The notes below the pieces were generated by a model, which saw only the letters and a program-made list of their open reading frames with translations, was not told the origin of the DNA and did no database searches. 64,000 bases of DNA from Phyllostachys edulis. Taxonomy: Eukaryota > Streptophyta > Magnoliopsida > Poales > Poaceae. Numbering within the stretch: position 1 is the first letter of the stretch; the number at the start of each line of letters is the position of its first letter. The stretch spans positions 63,268,195-63,332,194 of the forward strand of contig CM070562.1 in the NCBI GenBank assembly GCA_036346405.1, read 5' to 3'. Made by a program: the position numbers and the translations under genes. Shown here one piece after another: positions 36,673 through 47,469 of this stretch.

Positions 36673-37228
36673 AGGCCGTTCGGACCGAGCGAACACCCCA
36701 ACAGATCGGGGCCGTCCAATACGGATCGGACGGTTCCAAAGGAATGGGATGTTCTGACCATTCGAACGTCTTAGCAAGATCAAACCGTCCAATGCAAATC
36801 GAACGGTACACAAGCGATAGAGGTCTGGATCAAGCGGAAGGCTCGAACAGGTACGAGGGAGGTCCAAATGAACACAGAGAAGGTCCCAGAGGACATAGGG
36901 AGGTCCTGAAGGACACGGGGAGGTCCAAATGAACACAAGTGAGGTTTAGACCTAGGAAGGGAGGTCTGGGCCGGAGAAAATCCAACCCCTTGGGAGGTCT
37001 AGACCTAAGGAGGCCTGGACCCGAGAAGGGTAAAACCAGCACAGAAGGGAAGGGATCACCAAAGCTTCAACAAACCCAACAACCAAAAGAGAGTCTTTAG
37101 TTGAGGTTTGGTTTAGTCAATTGAAGTCCATTCTGAAATTCTCAAGTTAAGCTTTGAATTCTCATCAAAACAAAATGGTTCTTTCTATTTTGAAAATTCA
37201 AAAAGGCTCCAAAAGGCAGAGTGTTACA
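36673..37228 (-). repeat. Element C 3' LTR, part 2 (right of B)
   Basis: Continues the LTR of C after B and ends GTGTTACA at 37228. Contains more GAGGTCC words and two units of a CCGTCCAAT...GGACGG motif (36711-36810). Confidence 0.78.
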
Positions 37229-37249
37229 AACCTACCCCCCCCCCCCTAA
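37229..37249 (-). other. Polypurine tract of element C
   Basis: A run of 13 G residues on the minus strand followed by TAGGTT, adjacent to the 3' LTR. The long homopolymer is a likely length-error site in the assembly. Confidence 0.7.
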
Positions 37250-37269
37250 GGGAATCTCGACCCTGAGAT

Positions 37270-38409
37270 TCAAGCTTGGCCAGCAAAGAGGTAGGGATAG
37301 TTAGTCTTGTGATCTGTCTCTTTCTCCCATGTGGCTTCACTTTCTGGATGATGGCTCCATTGGACTTTGTATGATCGGATGGTCCTGCTCCTAGTGACCC
37401 GCTCTGCAACATCAAGGATCTTGATTGGCTGCTCCACATAAGTGAGGTTTTCTTGGAGATCAATGTTCTCTAGAGTGGCTTGATCTTCTGGCACTCGAAG
37501 ACACTTTCTTAGCTGTGATACATGGAAAACATTGTGTACTGCCGATAAAGACTCTGGAAGATCTAGTTGATAGACCACTTCACCTTGCCTTGCCGAGACC
37601 TTGTATGGCCCGACAAATCTTGGTGCTAACTTCCCTTTTGTCTGAAATCTCCTAACCCCCCGAAGTGGCATCACTCTGAGATAGACGAAGTCTCCAACTT
37701 CAAAGGATAAATCCCTTTGACGATTATCTGCATAGCTCCTTTATCGGGACTGGGCCACTCTCAATCGTTCCTTTATCAACTTCACCTTGTCTTCAGCCTC
37801 CTTGATCAATTCAGGGCCATGGAGCTGATGTTCTCTAACTTCGTCCCACAGAAGGGGTGTTCTACATGGTCTACCATATAGAGCTTCAAAAGGGGACATC
37901 TGCAAGCTAGCTTGATAACTATTGTTATATGAGAACTCAGCATAGGGCAAATTCTTATTCCAGCTCTTTCCAAAATCTAGGGCGCAAGCCCTGAGCATGT
38001 TTTCAAGGATTTGGTTCACTCTCTCTGTCTGCCCATCTGTTTGGAGGTGATAGGCTGTGCTAAAGTTGAGTTTAGTCCCTAGAGCTTCATGTAAGCTTTT
38101 CCAAAACCTTGAGGTGAATTGAGATCCTTTGTCGGACACTATTCTTTTAGACACCCCATGCAAGCAAACAATTTTGGCCATCTATAAATCTGCCAAAACA
38201 TTGCTTGAATAGGTGGTCTTGACTGGTATGAAGTGTGCTACCTCAGTTAAGCGGTCAACCACCACCCATATTGAGTCATATCCCGATCGGGTCCTAGGTA
38301 GTCCAGTGATAAAGTCCATACCCACTTGTTCCCATTTCCACTCGGGTATGGGCAAAGGCCGTAATAAGCCAGCTGGTCTTTGGTGTTCAGCTTTAACTCT
38401 CTGGCATAC
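37270..38409 (-). pseudogene. Element C integrase core, C-terminus and chromodomain
   Basis: Core from the S insertion point down: WVVVDRLTEVAHFIPV (before 38213), IVSDKGSQFTSRFW, STAYHLQTDGQTERVNQIL, FSYNNSYQASLQMSPFEALY. Then the C-terminal domain (PRFVGPYKV, HNVFHVSQLRKCL) and a chromodomain (EQPIKILDVAERVTRSRTI, YKVQWSHHPESEATWE). Catalytic Asp and Glu visible here are intact. In-frame TAG at 38184-38182 and TAA at 37743-37741 both stand where Gln is expected; otherwise the frame is continuous. Confidence 0.87.
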
Positions 38410-41400
38410 TGTGAGAACCCAGCGTATTTAACTTGTAATACTTAACCATTAAGATGATTCAAGCATTACAAATCAAATATCACGGCTCTCGGCGTATATG
38501 TACTTCCCAGAAGTGCAGTACACATACCCCATATAAAAATTATGCATCAATTCCATTCAACACATAGAATCCAAAGTACAACTAAACAATTCAAAAGACA
38601 TACATAATAGAGTTATTACAAAAGGGGCCGACCGGCCAAATAGCAACTAAAGAGTCTTAAATAACAGCGGAAGCAAGGTGCCATAAGATGGCGATAAACA
38701 AAAGCCAAGTAGTGTGCCTTTAACCCACAAGGCAACCAACCGGGCCACCAACCTAGTCGTCAAAACCACTACACATCTCGCAAAAGTGGAACCCTTGGGG
38801 TTCAACTTCCTCCTCTGCAACAATTAAATTAGAGCATAGCAAATGAGTACAAAAAAATGTACTCGCAAGACTTACGTGTAGGGTAACAGCCCTATATATT
38901 TAGCTACATGCAAGCTTATTTAAGTGGAGGAGGCTCTAGACTCATTTTCAACATAAAGCAAGTTTTCATTTGCAATAATGTAATAGATTTAAAGTAATTT
39001 TACAATCTGTTTTATTTGACAAAAACAGCGATATAACAAGTAACAATAATAACAAGACATCCTGGAAGTGGCTAACCCAATAGCCACCACAACAATAGTA
39101 TGAATTACCCATTCATACCACCACCAACAAGTTTTAATTAAGATTCCAAAATGTTGAGTCTAACTCCTGCAAATCCAATCCCAAGCGTGTCCATAACCTA
39201 GGACGAGGCTATTCGAATAGTTTATACCCTACAGGGGTGTACCAATGTACCCACACGCCAGACCGCCTTTTCGCCACTAGATTAGCACACTTCCTTTGGT
39301 ATGCCGGCACGACTAAGTCCTACGAGATATTTCCAATGGATGATGCTAATTAAGAGCCGCAACCCAACAAAGAGAAAGACACATCAGCCAGCTCAAGCCG
39401 ATTTGCTGATGTTCCCCTCCTATCACAAACATTTCCTTTTTCAACCACCAACCAGCTCATAATTAACACCGCCCAAGGTACTTAGTCAAGAGAGGTCCCA
39501 TATCCCTCTCGCGTGGTTAGCATGTAATTATGCTTGGTTTTGGTGAAACAAGATGTTCGGTCCTTGTTGACCTAGGCAAGACATTCACACACCCGATATC
39601 ACACCATCCAACCACTTGCCCAAGTCTAAATCATTTCATTTGCACTTTTAGTTTTCAAAGCAATTTAGCACAAGGTGCTGATCATAGTGTAATAAAATGA
39701 TTTGTGTGATCAAAGTTATCGACTAAGTCGATAACCGCCCAATTCTACCGGTAGCTAACCATTTCTAAGCATGACACCGTAAAGACAATAAAAGAGCATA
39801 ATTCAACCACCGGGCTCTAATTCATCGGCGAGATTAATACCTTATGTTTAGTGGTAGGGGATGAACAATTTAAGGGCAACCATGCAATAGGAATAGCTAC
39901 CTCTAATCGGGAAAATAAACTTTGACACAAAAGCATGCATACATACAATTTGTAAACAAAGTAATAGACTTGAAAGTAATGGGACATTTATGATCAAACT
40001 GCTTGCCTTGCTGGGGATTACTCTCTTGCTATAGAGGAGCACTCTTGTAAACAATAGGATCGTCGGAACCTACCGAAAGAATTCAAAAGCACAACAAGAA
40101 CGAATAATACCGAAAAGACCCAAAAATTCAAAATCATCCAAAAATCATGAAAAATTCACATAAGGTAGATCATGATTTTACGTGAATTTAGCAATAAGAA
40201 TCAGTTGATTTGGATGTTCTATGCAAAAGTTATGACAGTTGGAAAGTCAGTTTTCTGAAAAATTCAATTAAATTGCAACCGGTTACTGTTCATCCGAATT
40301 AATTGTTTTGGTGAAAATTTTCAGAGCAGTGGTGTACTTGAAATTTTTATGGTAGGAAGAGCACCACATGAGATGAACAATGGAATTTGATTCACCTCAT
40401 TTGGAGCTAATATGAATTTCCTATGATTTTTCAAAGTTATGAAAGTAGTACACAAGTTACATGCAAAATAAGATTTTCAGTAACAGTATCATGCTCACAA
40501 CGTATTTTACAATAAACTACACTAACAGAGGATTCCAACAAAGTTGAGTTTACTCAATTTGGAGTTACAGAGAAATACTTATGCATTTTTGAAGTTAAAA
40601 CAATTTTTAGCGCAACAATAATACTAAACCTAAAGTAATTTTGCCAAAAGTGTTTTCTATAATAGTAACATGATTCAACCCATTTTTATATTAAAGTAAA
40701 TTTAAAATGGAAACTAACAAAATTTGAATCATCAATTTTGGAGCTAGAATGAATTACTTATGCAATTTTGAAGTTTAACCAATTTTCAGTTCATAAATAA
40801 TTCATTACGGAAATTATACATGCATTAAAGACTTTTCTTACCAGCCCAGAGCTAGCCACAGAGGATGACGTGTGGGGTCTACTAAATAGTGTCATTTCCA
40901 TTTTTACTTCCGATTTAAATTACTACTGACAGGTGGGGTCCAAACGTCATACACACGGTTCATGAAATAGTGTGTGGACTAAAGTCCACAGCACAGTGCA
41001 CCGGTCTATGGACCACCTAGCAGTTTACTGTGCACTAATGGCCTCGGGCCCACCTGTAAGTGATTCAAAGAATCAGCTAATTAATTGCTTTTCCGACAAA
41101 GATACATCATTAATTATTAATCATCGTCATTAACTCCTAATTAAACCGCTACAGGGGTTGTCGGCTCGTCGACAACGGCCTTCTGCCATGAAGCTTCCCA
41201 GCGGTGGCCGTGAAAGAGGCTATGGCGGCGCCGGACAAGCACCAAAACGGAACCTACACACTATCACGCACCCGTAGACACCGGCGGTGAGGTCGAAGGT
41301 GACCTAACGTGGTGGTGCGACGAGATGGCGCGGAGGAGAAGGTACGGCCAAAACGGCAATTGCGTTTCGGCCTCGCCCTAGCTCAAATAACGCGCGCACA

Positions 41401-42895
41401 AGCTACTGGAGAGGTTAGGGAACCTACCTAGGTGGAGGGGGGAGGACCAGGTAGCCGGAGGATGCCTGGCGACGAGGAAGGTGACGGCGGCGCTGAGCTT
41501 CACCGCGGAGAGGATGTCCTGAGGAAGAATGAGTGAAAAAGAAGATATAGACAGCACCAGTGAGGCTAATATTCGGTGTGCGAGAGAGGAATTTGGTAGA
41601 GGCTCACCGTGCCGGAGACGAAGACGAAAGGTGTCCTTGCGGCCGAGAAAAAGGAAATCCGGAATTCGTGAGCTCCTGTGATCCATTGGACCAATAAGTT
41701 GAGGGGAAAAGATTCATAGGCTAAGGGACGCAAGATGACGCGTTAAGACGGGAGAATGGCTTACCGGGGCGAAATACCACTCAGCGGCGGTGCTCTAGGT
41801 GCTTTTACCGACGCCGAGGACGACCACCACGCTGCGGCTCTACAGACCAAGGAGAGAGTTCACATCAGTGAGGATGGATGCGGCGAGGCAGGGAGAGGAC
41901 ACGGGACAAAGTGGCGTGGAGTTTACCTGGGAGGAGGTGAAAAGCTTGCCTCCTTTCCTCGCCACCGAGAGGAAAGTGAGGAAAATGGAGGGGAAGAGGG
42001 GTTTTGGCGGGAAGAGAACGAAGGAAGAGGCGGCGTTAGTTAAGACGCTCCGGATAGGTCGGCGAGGCGGTGGCTCACGGCGTGACTGGCGGGGACGGGC
42101 GCCAGAAGAGCTGGTAGCGCGCGTGGTGCACGGACTCTGCCGCTTGCGGTGAGGTAGGGATGGGCGACACTGGGCTGCGGCATCAGCGACTCATGTCGAA
42201 ACGCTTGGCGAAAAGGACTCGGTCGATTTGGGGTCGCATGATCAGAAATGGATGGCCAGATCTCTCGGTAAGTCCAGACAGTCCGAACGGTGCACAGATC
42301 AGGGCCGTTGACTGCGAATCGGACGGCTGGTGACGTTTGGTTCCGGTGCGGTGCAGCTAGGTGGCTAGGTCGAGATGAGTGGCTCAGGTCGGAGGAACAG
42401 TACTGAGCCCGAAGTTCAAATCAGTTTGACTAACACAAGTCAGGTTTGACTAGAGCTTTAAAAATAGAAATAAATTCCTAAAAATTCTGGAATAAATCAG
42501 GGGGTTCCTGGGACAACCTAGTTCCCAAATAAAATTTGAAAACCTACTGTTCAAGATTTACTTTGTGTAATTTAAATTCCAACATAAAATAGGCCTTTGA
42601 CTTGTGTTTGAATTTTCTAGAGGTTGAATTTGGTTCCAAAAATTTGGGAAAAATTATATTAATTCATGATAATGATCCTAGTATTTGAATAAATTATTTC
42701 CAGAGGATCATCACAAGTTTTTGTTCCTTCATTCTTTTGGAACTTCAATTTAAGTTGTATGTTTTTTTTTATTTCAACAACTTCAATGCAACAATTATGC
42801 AAAGTTCCACAAAAACCAATGCATGTTTCAAAAGTTTTAAATTCTCCTCATTTTTAATACATTTGAAATACAATCCCAAGATTTGGGATGTTACA
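38410..42895 (-). mobile_element. Solo LTR S (Tekay-like), 4.5 kb
   Basis: Starts TGTGAGAACCC and ends GGGATGTTACA, the same terminal style as the LTRs of A, and is flanked by a perfect duplication, CATAC (38405-38409 and 42896-42900). It contains no gag-pol, PBS or polypurine tract, so it is one LTR left after recombination between the two LTRs of a full element, sense strand minus. An AT-rich part has imperfect 150-175 bp units (about 40140-40850). A GC-rich part (41160-42420) corresponds to promoter/leader; plus-strand open frames there (41756-42152) are not credible genes. Confidence 0.88.
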
Positions 42896-43716
42896 CATAC
42901 ATCACATTGAGCAACATATCTAGCAATCTCTCGCTTCATACTGACCCACCAATACCTTTCCTTGAGGTCTTGATACATTTTGGTGATGCCCGGATGAATG
43001 GAATAGGGTGATCCGTGAGCTTCTGCCAAGAGAAGTTGCTTGATGTCTTGATGTTTTGGCACACAAATCCGACTACCGAACCACACTACTCCCTGCTCAT
43101 CTTCAGAGAAACCCGAGGCTTTACCCCTCTTCATGTTCCTCTTAATCTCTTGGATATCTTCATCCTCTCCCTGATGTTCTTTGATCTGGTCCAGAATTGT
43201 TGGGTGAATCTCCAGAGTGTTCACACAACCTTGGTTCACAATTTCCAAGTTAAGATGTCTTAGTTCTTTATACAATTGGGGTTGCTGCTCTTGCACCATC
43301 ATAGTATTACAATACCCTTTTCGACTTAGGGCATCTGCCACTACATTGGCTTTGCCTGGGTGATAATGGATTCTAAGGTCATAGTCCTTAATCAATTCTA
43401 GCCATCTCCTTTGCCCGAGGTTAAGCTCTGATTGGGTGAAAATATACGTCAAGCTCTTGTGGTCTGTGTATATCTCTAGCGATTACCGATGAGGTAATGC
43501 CGCCAAATCTTTAAGGCATGCACAATTGCTGCCAATTCTAGATCATGTGTTGGGTAATTTTCCTCATGAGGTCTCAACTGCCTAGATGCATAAGCCACTA
43601 CCTTTCCTTCTTGCATAACACACATCCCAGCTCTTGATGAGAGGCATCACAAAATACCTCAAAATCTTTATGTATATCTGGTAGGACTAAGACAGGAGCT
43701 GTGACAAGCCTTTTCT
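42896..43716 (-). pseudogene. Element C RNase H and integrase N-terminus
   Basis: RNase H (RPHEENYPTHDLELAAIVHA, then TDHKSLTYIFTQSELN and the HYHPGKANVVADALSRKGY connection), then the integrase zinc region with His...His and Cys...Cys (SIHPGITKMYQDLKERYWW, YVAQCDVC). A frameshift near 43483 and another before 43717 separate the frames. The S insertion cuts the integrase directly after the CDVC zinc ligands. Confidence 0.87.
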
Positions 43717-45777
43717 TCAATTCTTGAAAGCTCTGCTCACAGGTTTCAGTCCATTCAAATTTTTTTCCTTTTTCAAAAGCTGAGTGAGAGGTCTAGCAAT
43801 CTTGGAGAAGCCTTCAATAAATCTTCTATAATAGCCAGCCAGTCCAAGGAAACTTCTCACTTTAGTTACTGTCTTGGGTGGTCCCCACTCTATTACAGCT
43901 TCAACTTTCGAAGGGTCAACTGCCACCCCCTTGGCCAATACAATATGACCAAGAAAAGCCACTTGTCTTAACCAGAACTCACACTTATTAAATTTGGCAT
44001 AGAGCTGTTGCCCTCTAAGCCTTTCCAAGATAGCCCTAAGGTGGCATTCATGTTCTTCCTTGTTCTTAGAGTAGACAAGAATATCATCAATAAATACAAC
44101 TACAAACTTATCCAGGAAGTCCATGAACACTTTGTTCATCATATTCATGAAATAAGCTGGTGCATTTGTCAACCCAAATGACATTACAGTGAACTCATAT
44201 AGCAAATACCTTGTGGTAAAAGCAGTTTTGGGCATGTCCTCTGGTCTAATATTTAATTGGTGGTAACCAGACCTTAAGTCAATTTTGGAGAACACACTTG
44301 CTCCTTTTAATTGATCAAAGAGGTCCTCTATTCTGGGCAATGGATATTTGTTCTTAATGGTGACCTTATTAAGTGACCTATAGTTTACACACATCCTTAA
44401 GCTACCGTCTTTCTTCTTAACAAACAGCACTGGTGCTTCCCATGGTGAAGAGCTTGGTCTAATAAACCCCTTATCTTTCAGCTCCTTAATCTGTTTCTTC
44501 AACTCTACCAATTCATTAGCTGGCATCCTATAAGGTCTTTTTGATATAGGAGCAGTCCCAGGGACTAGATCAATGAGGAACACGATATCCCTATCTGGTG
44601 GCATATCAGGCAATTCCTCAGGGAACACATCCAGATACTCCCTGACCACTGGGAGGTCTTTTAACTTCGATTCCTTCAAGCTGGTCAAAAGAGGTCCTGA
44701 CTTAGGGGGGGTCTTAGATATGAACTCCACTTGTATCCCTTGATCATTGGTGAGTGTGATGGACTTACTAGCACAGTCTATCTGTCTATGATTCTTGGCT
44801 AGCCAATCCATTCCAAGAATTACATCTAAACTTTGGGAATGCAAGACTATCAAGTCTGCAAAAAAGAGAACTCCAGAGATCTCCAAAGTAAGGCTTGGGC
44901 ATTGGGAACTAGTCCACATTTCTGAGCCTGGGGCATGAATTATCATAGGGTTAGCTAAAGGAGATATAGGTAACCCATATTTCCCCACAAAACTGCTTGA
45001 AACAAAAGAATAGGAAGCCCTAGAGTCAAATAAAACCAAGGCTGGTACTGAATTAATAGCAAACGTACCAAGAACAACATTAGGTACTGCTTGCGCCTCC
45101 TCAGCCGTGACATGTGTGACACGACCCTTCGTGAATTGCACTGCTGGCTTCACACTTGAGGCACTTCCCCGTGATGGAGCTCCTTGATTGACTCGGGCTG
45201 GGACATGAGCTTGCTGCTTCTTTGGGCACTTGTTGGCATAGTGCCCTACCTCATTGCAAAAGAAGCAAGTCACCCCAGCTGAGGAGGTTGTGGAAATCTT
45301 CTGTTGGTGCTGGCTTCCAGAGGAGGTCTTATGATAAGTCGATTTGCTGGTATGCGGTGATATCCCAGAGGTTCTTGAGGAGGAGGTGCAGGAGGTCTTA
45401 TATTGTGAAATTTGGACACAGGAGGTCCTAGGCTTAGGAAAAGCCCCAGGGTTTACCCTCTGTGCAGCTTTCCTTCTTTTTCGGCTCTCCATCTCTTGGA
45501 GCTTGCCCTCTTGCCGAATAGCCTTACTAACAAGCTGCTGGAAATTAGAGTGATCCTGGGCAATAAGGAGCACTGAAATTTCATCCTTGAGTCCCTCCAG
45601 GAAGAACTCTTGCTTAGCTTCATCCGAAGCAACATCTTCAAGGGCATACCGAGCCAATTGGTTAAATTTATGGAGGTATTCATTGACAGTGCTGCTGCCC
45701 TGACGCAATGAACGAAATTCCTTCCTCTTCAACGACATCATGCCCAGAGGAATATGGGTTCGACGAAAAGCTTGCAC
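43717..45777 (-). pseudogene. Element C gag C-half, protease and RT (686 residues open)
   Basis: The longest open frame in the window. Capsid C-half (KEFRSLRQGSSTVNEYLHKF, QEFFLEGLKDEI), zinc knuckle CFFCNEVGHYANKC at residues 171-184, protease near 245-345, then RT with PISKRPYRMPANEL, KKKDGSLRMCVNYRSLN, KIDLRSGYHQLNI, VMSFGLTNAPAYF and catalytic FIDDILVYSK. The protease active-site triad reads Asp-Ser-Arg instead of Asp-Ser-Gly (about 251-253), which should inactivate it. RT palm residues are intact. It ends by frameshift in the RNase H linker. Confidence 0.9.
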
Positions 45778-45831
45778 AAACTCATCCCATGTGATGGTTT
45801 GATCATTAACATGGGATTGGCTAAAATTATC

Positions 45832-46302
45832 CTACCATTTAGAGGCTGGGCCACTAAGTTGATGGGAGGCGAATAAGACCCTCTCACAGTCTGAGCATTG
45901 AACCATGTCCAATTTTTGGCCCACTGCCCTAAGCCAATCGTCAGCTTCCATTGGCTCAGCGCTGCTGGAAAAGGTTGGAGGGCGCAATCTCATAAATTCC
46001 GCTATGTTGGCCCTTGGGGGAGATGGAATTGGAGCTTGTGGCTGAGCTGCTGCTGTTGCTTGCAAAGATTGGGTGTTGGCAATGGATTGTGAGAGCAGGT
46101 TGATTAGTTGAGCTTGATTAGCCATCATCTGGGTCCAGCTAGGACCTTTTGTTGGAGGAGGTGGTGGCTGTGAGGCTGGTTGCTCCTGCACATTGTCAAC
46201 TCCTCTATTCTGGTTACTCCACTAGGCTGGGTTCTCAGGCTCATCCCTAGCTTGCCGGTTCCGATTGCTTGAGCTGCCACTACCATTTCTGGTGGTGACC
46301 AT
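45832..46302 (-). pseudogene. Element C gag N-terminus
   Basis: ATG at 46302-46300 (MVTTRNGSGSSSNRNRQ...), chosen because it matches the usual chromovirus gag opening and lies just after the leader. TAG at codon 27 (46224-46222), where Gln is expected. Then a Gln/Pro-rich linker, ANIAEFMRLRPPTFSSSAEP and the WLRAVGQKLDMV capsid motif. A stop or shift at about 45832 separates it from the main frame. Confidence 0.83.
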
Positions 46303-46432
46303 CTTGTCTGAGCTTCAACAGCTGAGGAAAGAGAAAGCAAGAGACTAGGGAGGAGACAAGCAAAAACAACCAACTGAACAAAGCAAACAACAAAAAGCAG
46401 CTTTTCAAGACTGGTAATAAAGAGACATCGTT
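46303..46432 (-). other. Remnant leader of element C
   Basis: About 130 bp between the gag ATG of C and the point where gag of D resumes. No LTR end or PBS is present. This marks the deletion junction; the exact base is uncertain within about 10 bp. Confidence 0.6.
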
Positions 46433-46764
46433 CTACATGTTTGCCTTCTTGATCCATGCATCCACTCTTTCTCCATCAAACTCTAGAAAGGTGAGTTTAG
46501 GACCCCTGGCAAAAGTCCTATAATTGTAATTCTCCAATTGGTGGCTTCTATTACCCATATGTTCCATCCTTTCATCCCATTCCAGATTAGCATATTCATT
46601 AAAGGTAGGGGTAGGGGAACTTGTCACTCTTGTGGACCATTGTTCTTTGTGACCCCAAGTCTGCTTTGGAATTGGACCTTTGTCTGATTCAAATTGCAAG
46701 TTGTGGTGTGAATAATATTGCCTATCGACTGGGATAGCAAGGGAGGTACTTGAGTGCTCATCAG
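46433..46764 (-). pseudogene. Element D gag, middle fragment
   Basis: Reads through from the hAT1 target site: PVDRQYYSHHNLQFE..., then a linker and the gag capsid entry motif KLTFLEFDGERVDAWIKKAN, where it stops at the C junction. It is co-linear with 50762-50301 upstream and 8570-6988 downstream. Confidence 0.83.
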
Positions 46765-46796
46765 CAGGGGCGGATGTAGCACCCCTCCGGCCGGCA

Positions 46797-47300
46797 TTGC
46801 AGAACTTTCCACGCGCTAATGGGCAGCTAGCTCCATTTTTGTTCTTTGGGCAGCGCCGTCATGCCTGTGTTCGGGCTTTGCCGACCACATGCCTCCTCAG
46901 TTCATCCTTCCCAATCCCCTTCCAGTCCCAATCCCCATTCCTTCCCCAACTCGCCAAATCCAACCCCAATGGAGTTTCGAGGCGGCGGCCGGCAGCCTTG
47001 GCCTTGGGCGGCGGGAAATGGCATGGCGGAGATGGGCAGCGCAGCGAGGCAGCATGCAGCAAGTGGCAGCCAGCGAATGAAAGAGGCCATGGCAGCAGCA
47101 GGCAGAGCAGCAGGTGGGAGGGGAGCGGCCGGTGGGAGCAGCCTTGGCCGCGACCGTGAGGCGAGGGCTGAAGGAAGGCGGCCGGCGGCGGGAGCAAAGA
47201 AGCAGCCTTGGCAGTGGCCGACGGAGCGGGAGCAAAGTAGAGCCGGCGGAGCAACAACATGTGAGCTCAACCGTAGTCGCCTCTAAGGTAACGATCTGTA
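46797..47300 (+). promoter_or_regulatory. GC-rich promoter/5' exon region of hAT1
   Basis: A CpG-rich block in strong contrast to the AT-rich transposase exon. Open frames exist on both strands (up to 146 codons, 46846-47286) but are Ala/Gly/Arg low-complexity. It most likely supplies promoter and 5' UTR; splice use (a GT at 47288 near AAGGTAACG) is possible but unproven. Confidence 0.5.
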
Positions 47301-47469
47301 TTCAGCAATCAGCATGTGCTCTCGCTCCTGCTTAGCATTTGCTTGTTAAGTTGATATATTTGATTCATCATGCGTTTGCTTATTTTCAGCAGATCTATAG
47401 GACTTTGTTGTTCTAGTAGAAAATGCACAATCCCTAGTAGAAAATGCACAATCCTTAAGCATCGAGATA

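Larger units (their letters stand above)
8571..46432 (-). mobile_element. Element C: Tekay-like Ty3/gypsy chromovirus lacking its 5' LTR
   Basis: Inserted in the gag of D. The 3' LTR runs 8571-11421 plus 36673-37228 (about 3.4 kb without B). It is followed by a G-run polypurine tract, integrase with chromodomain, RNase H, RT, protease and gag up to the gag ATG at 46302 and about 130 bp of leader. At about 46430 the leader joins gag of D directly. There is no 5' LTR, PBS or right-hand target duplication. The simplest reading is a deletion that took the 5' LTR of C and part of gag of D together. C hosts element B (in its LTR) and solo LTR S (in its integrase). Confidence 0.82.

Noticed and set aside
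41756..42152. Plus-strand open frames inside the solo LTR
   Set aside because: GC-rich LTR sequence, Glu/Arg/Gly low complexity, no family resemblance and no splice context.
46846..47286. 146-codon Ala/Gly-rich plus frame plus several overlapping minus frames at the start of hAT1
   Set aside because: Six overlapping frames are open because the sequence is very GC-rich; none has a domain. Treated as promoter/5' UTR.
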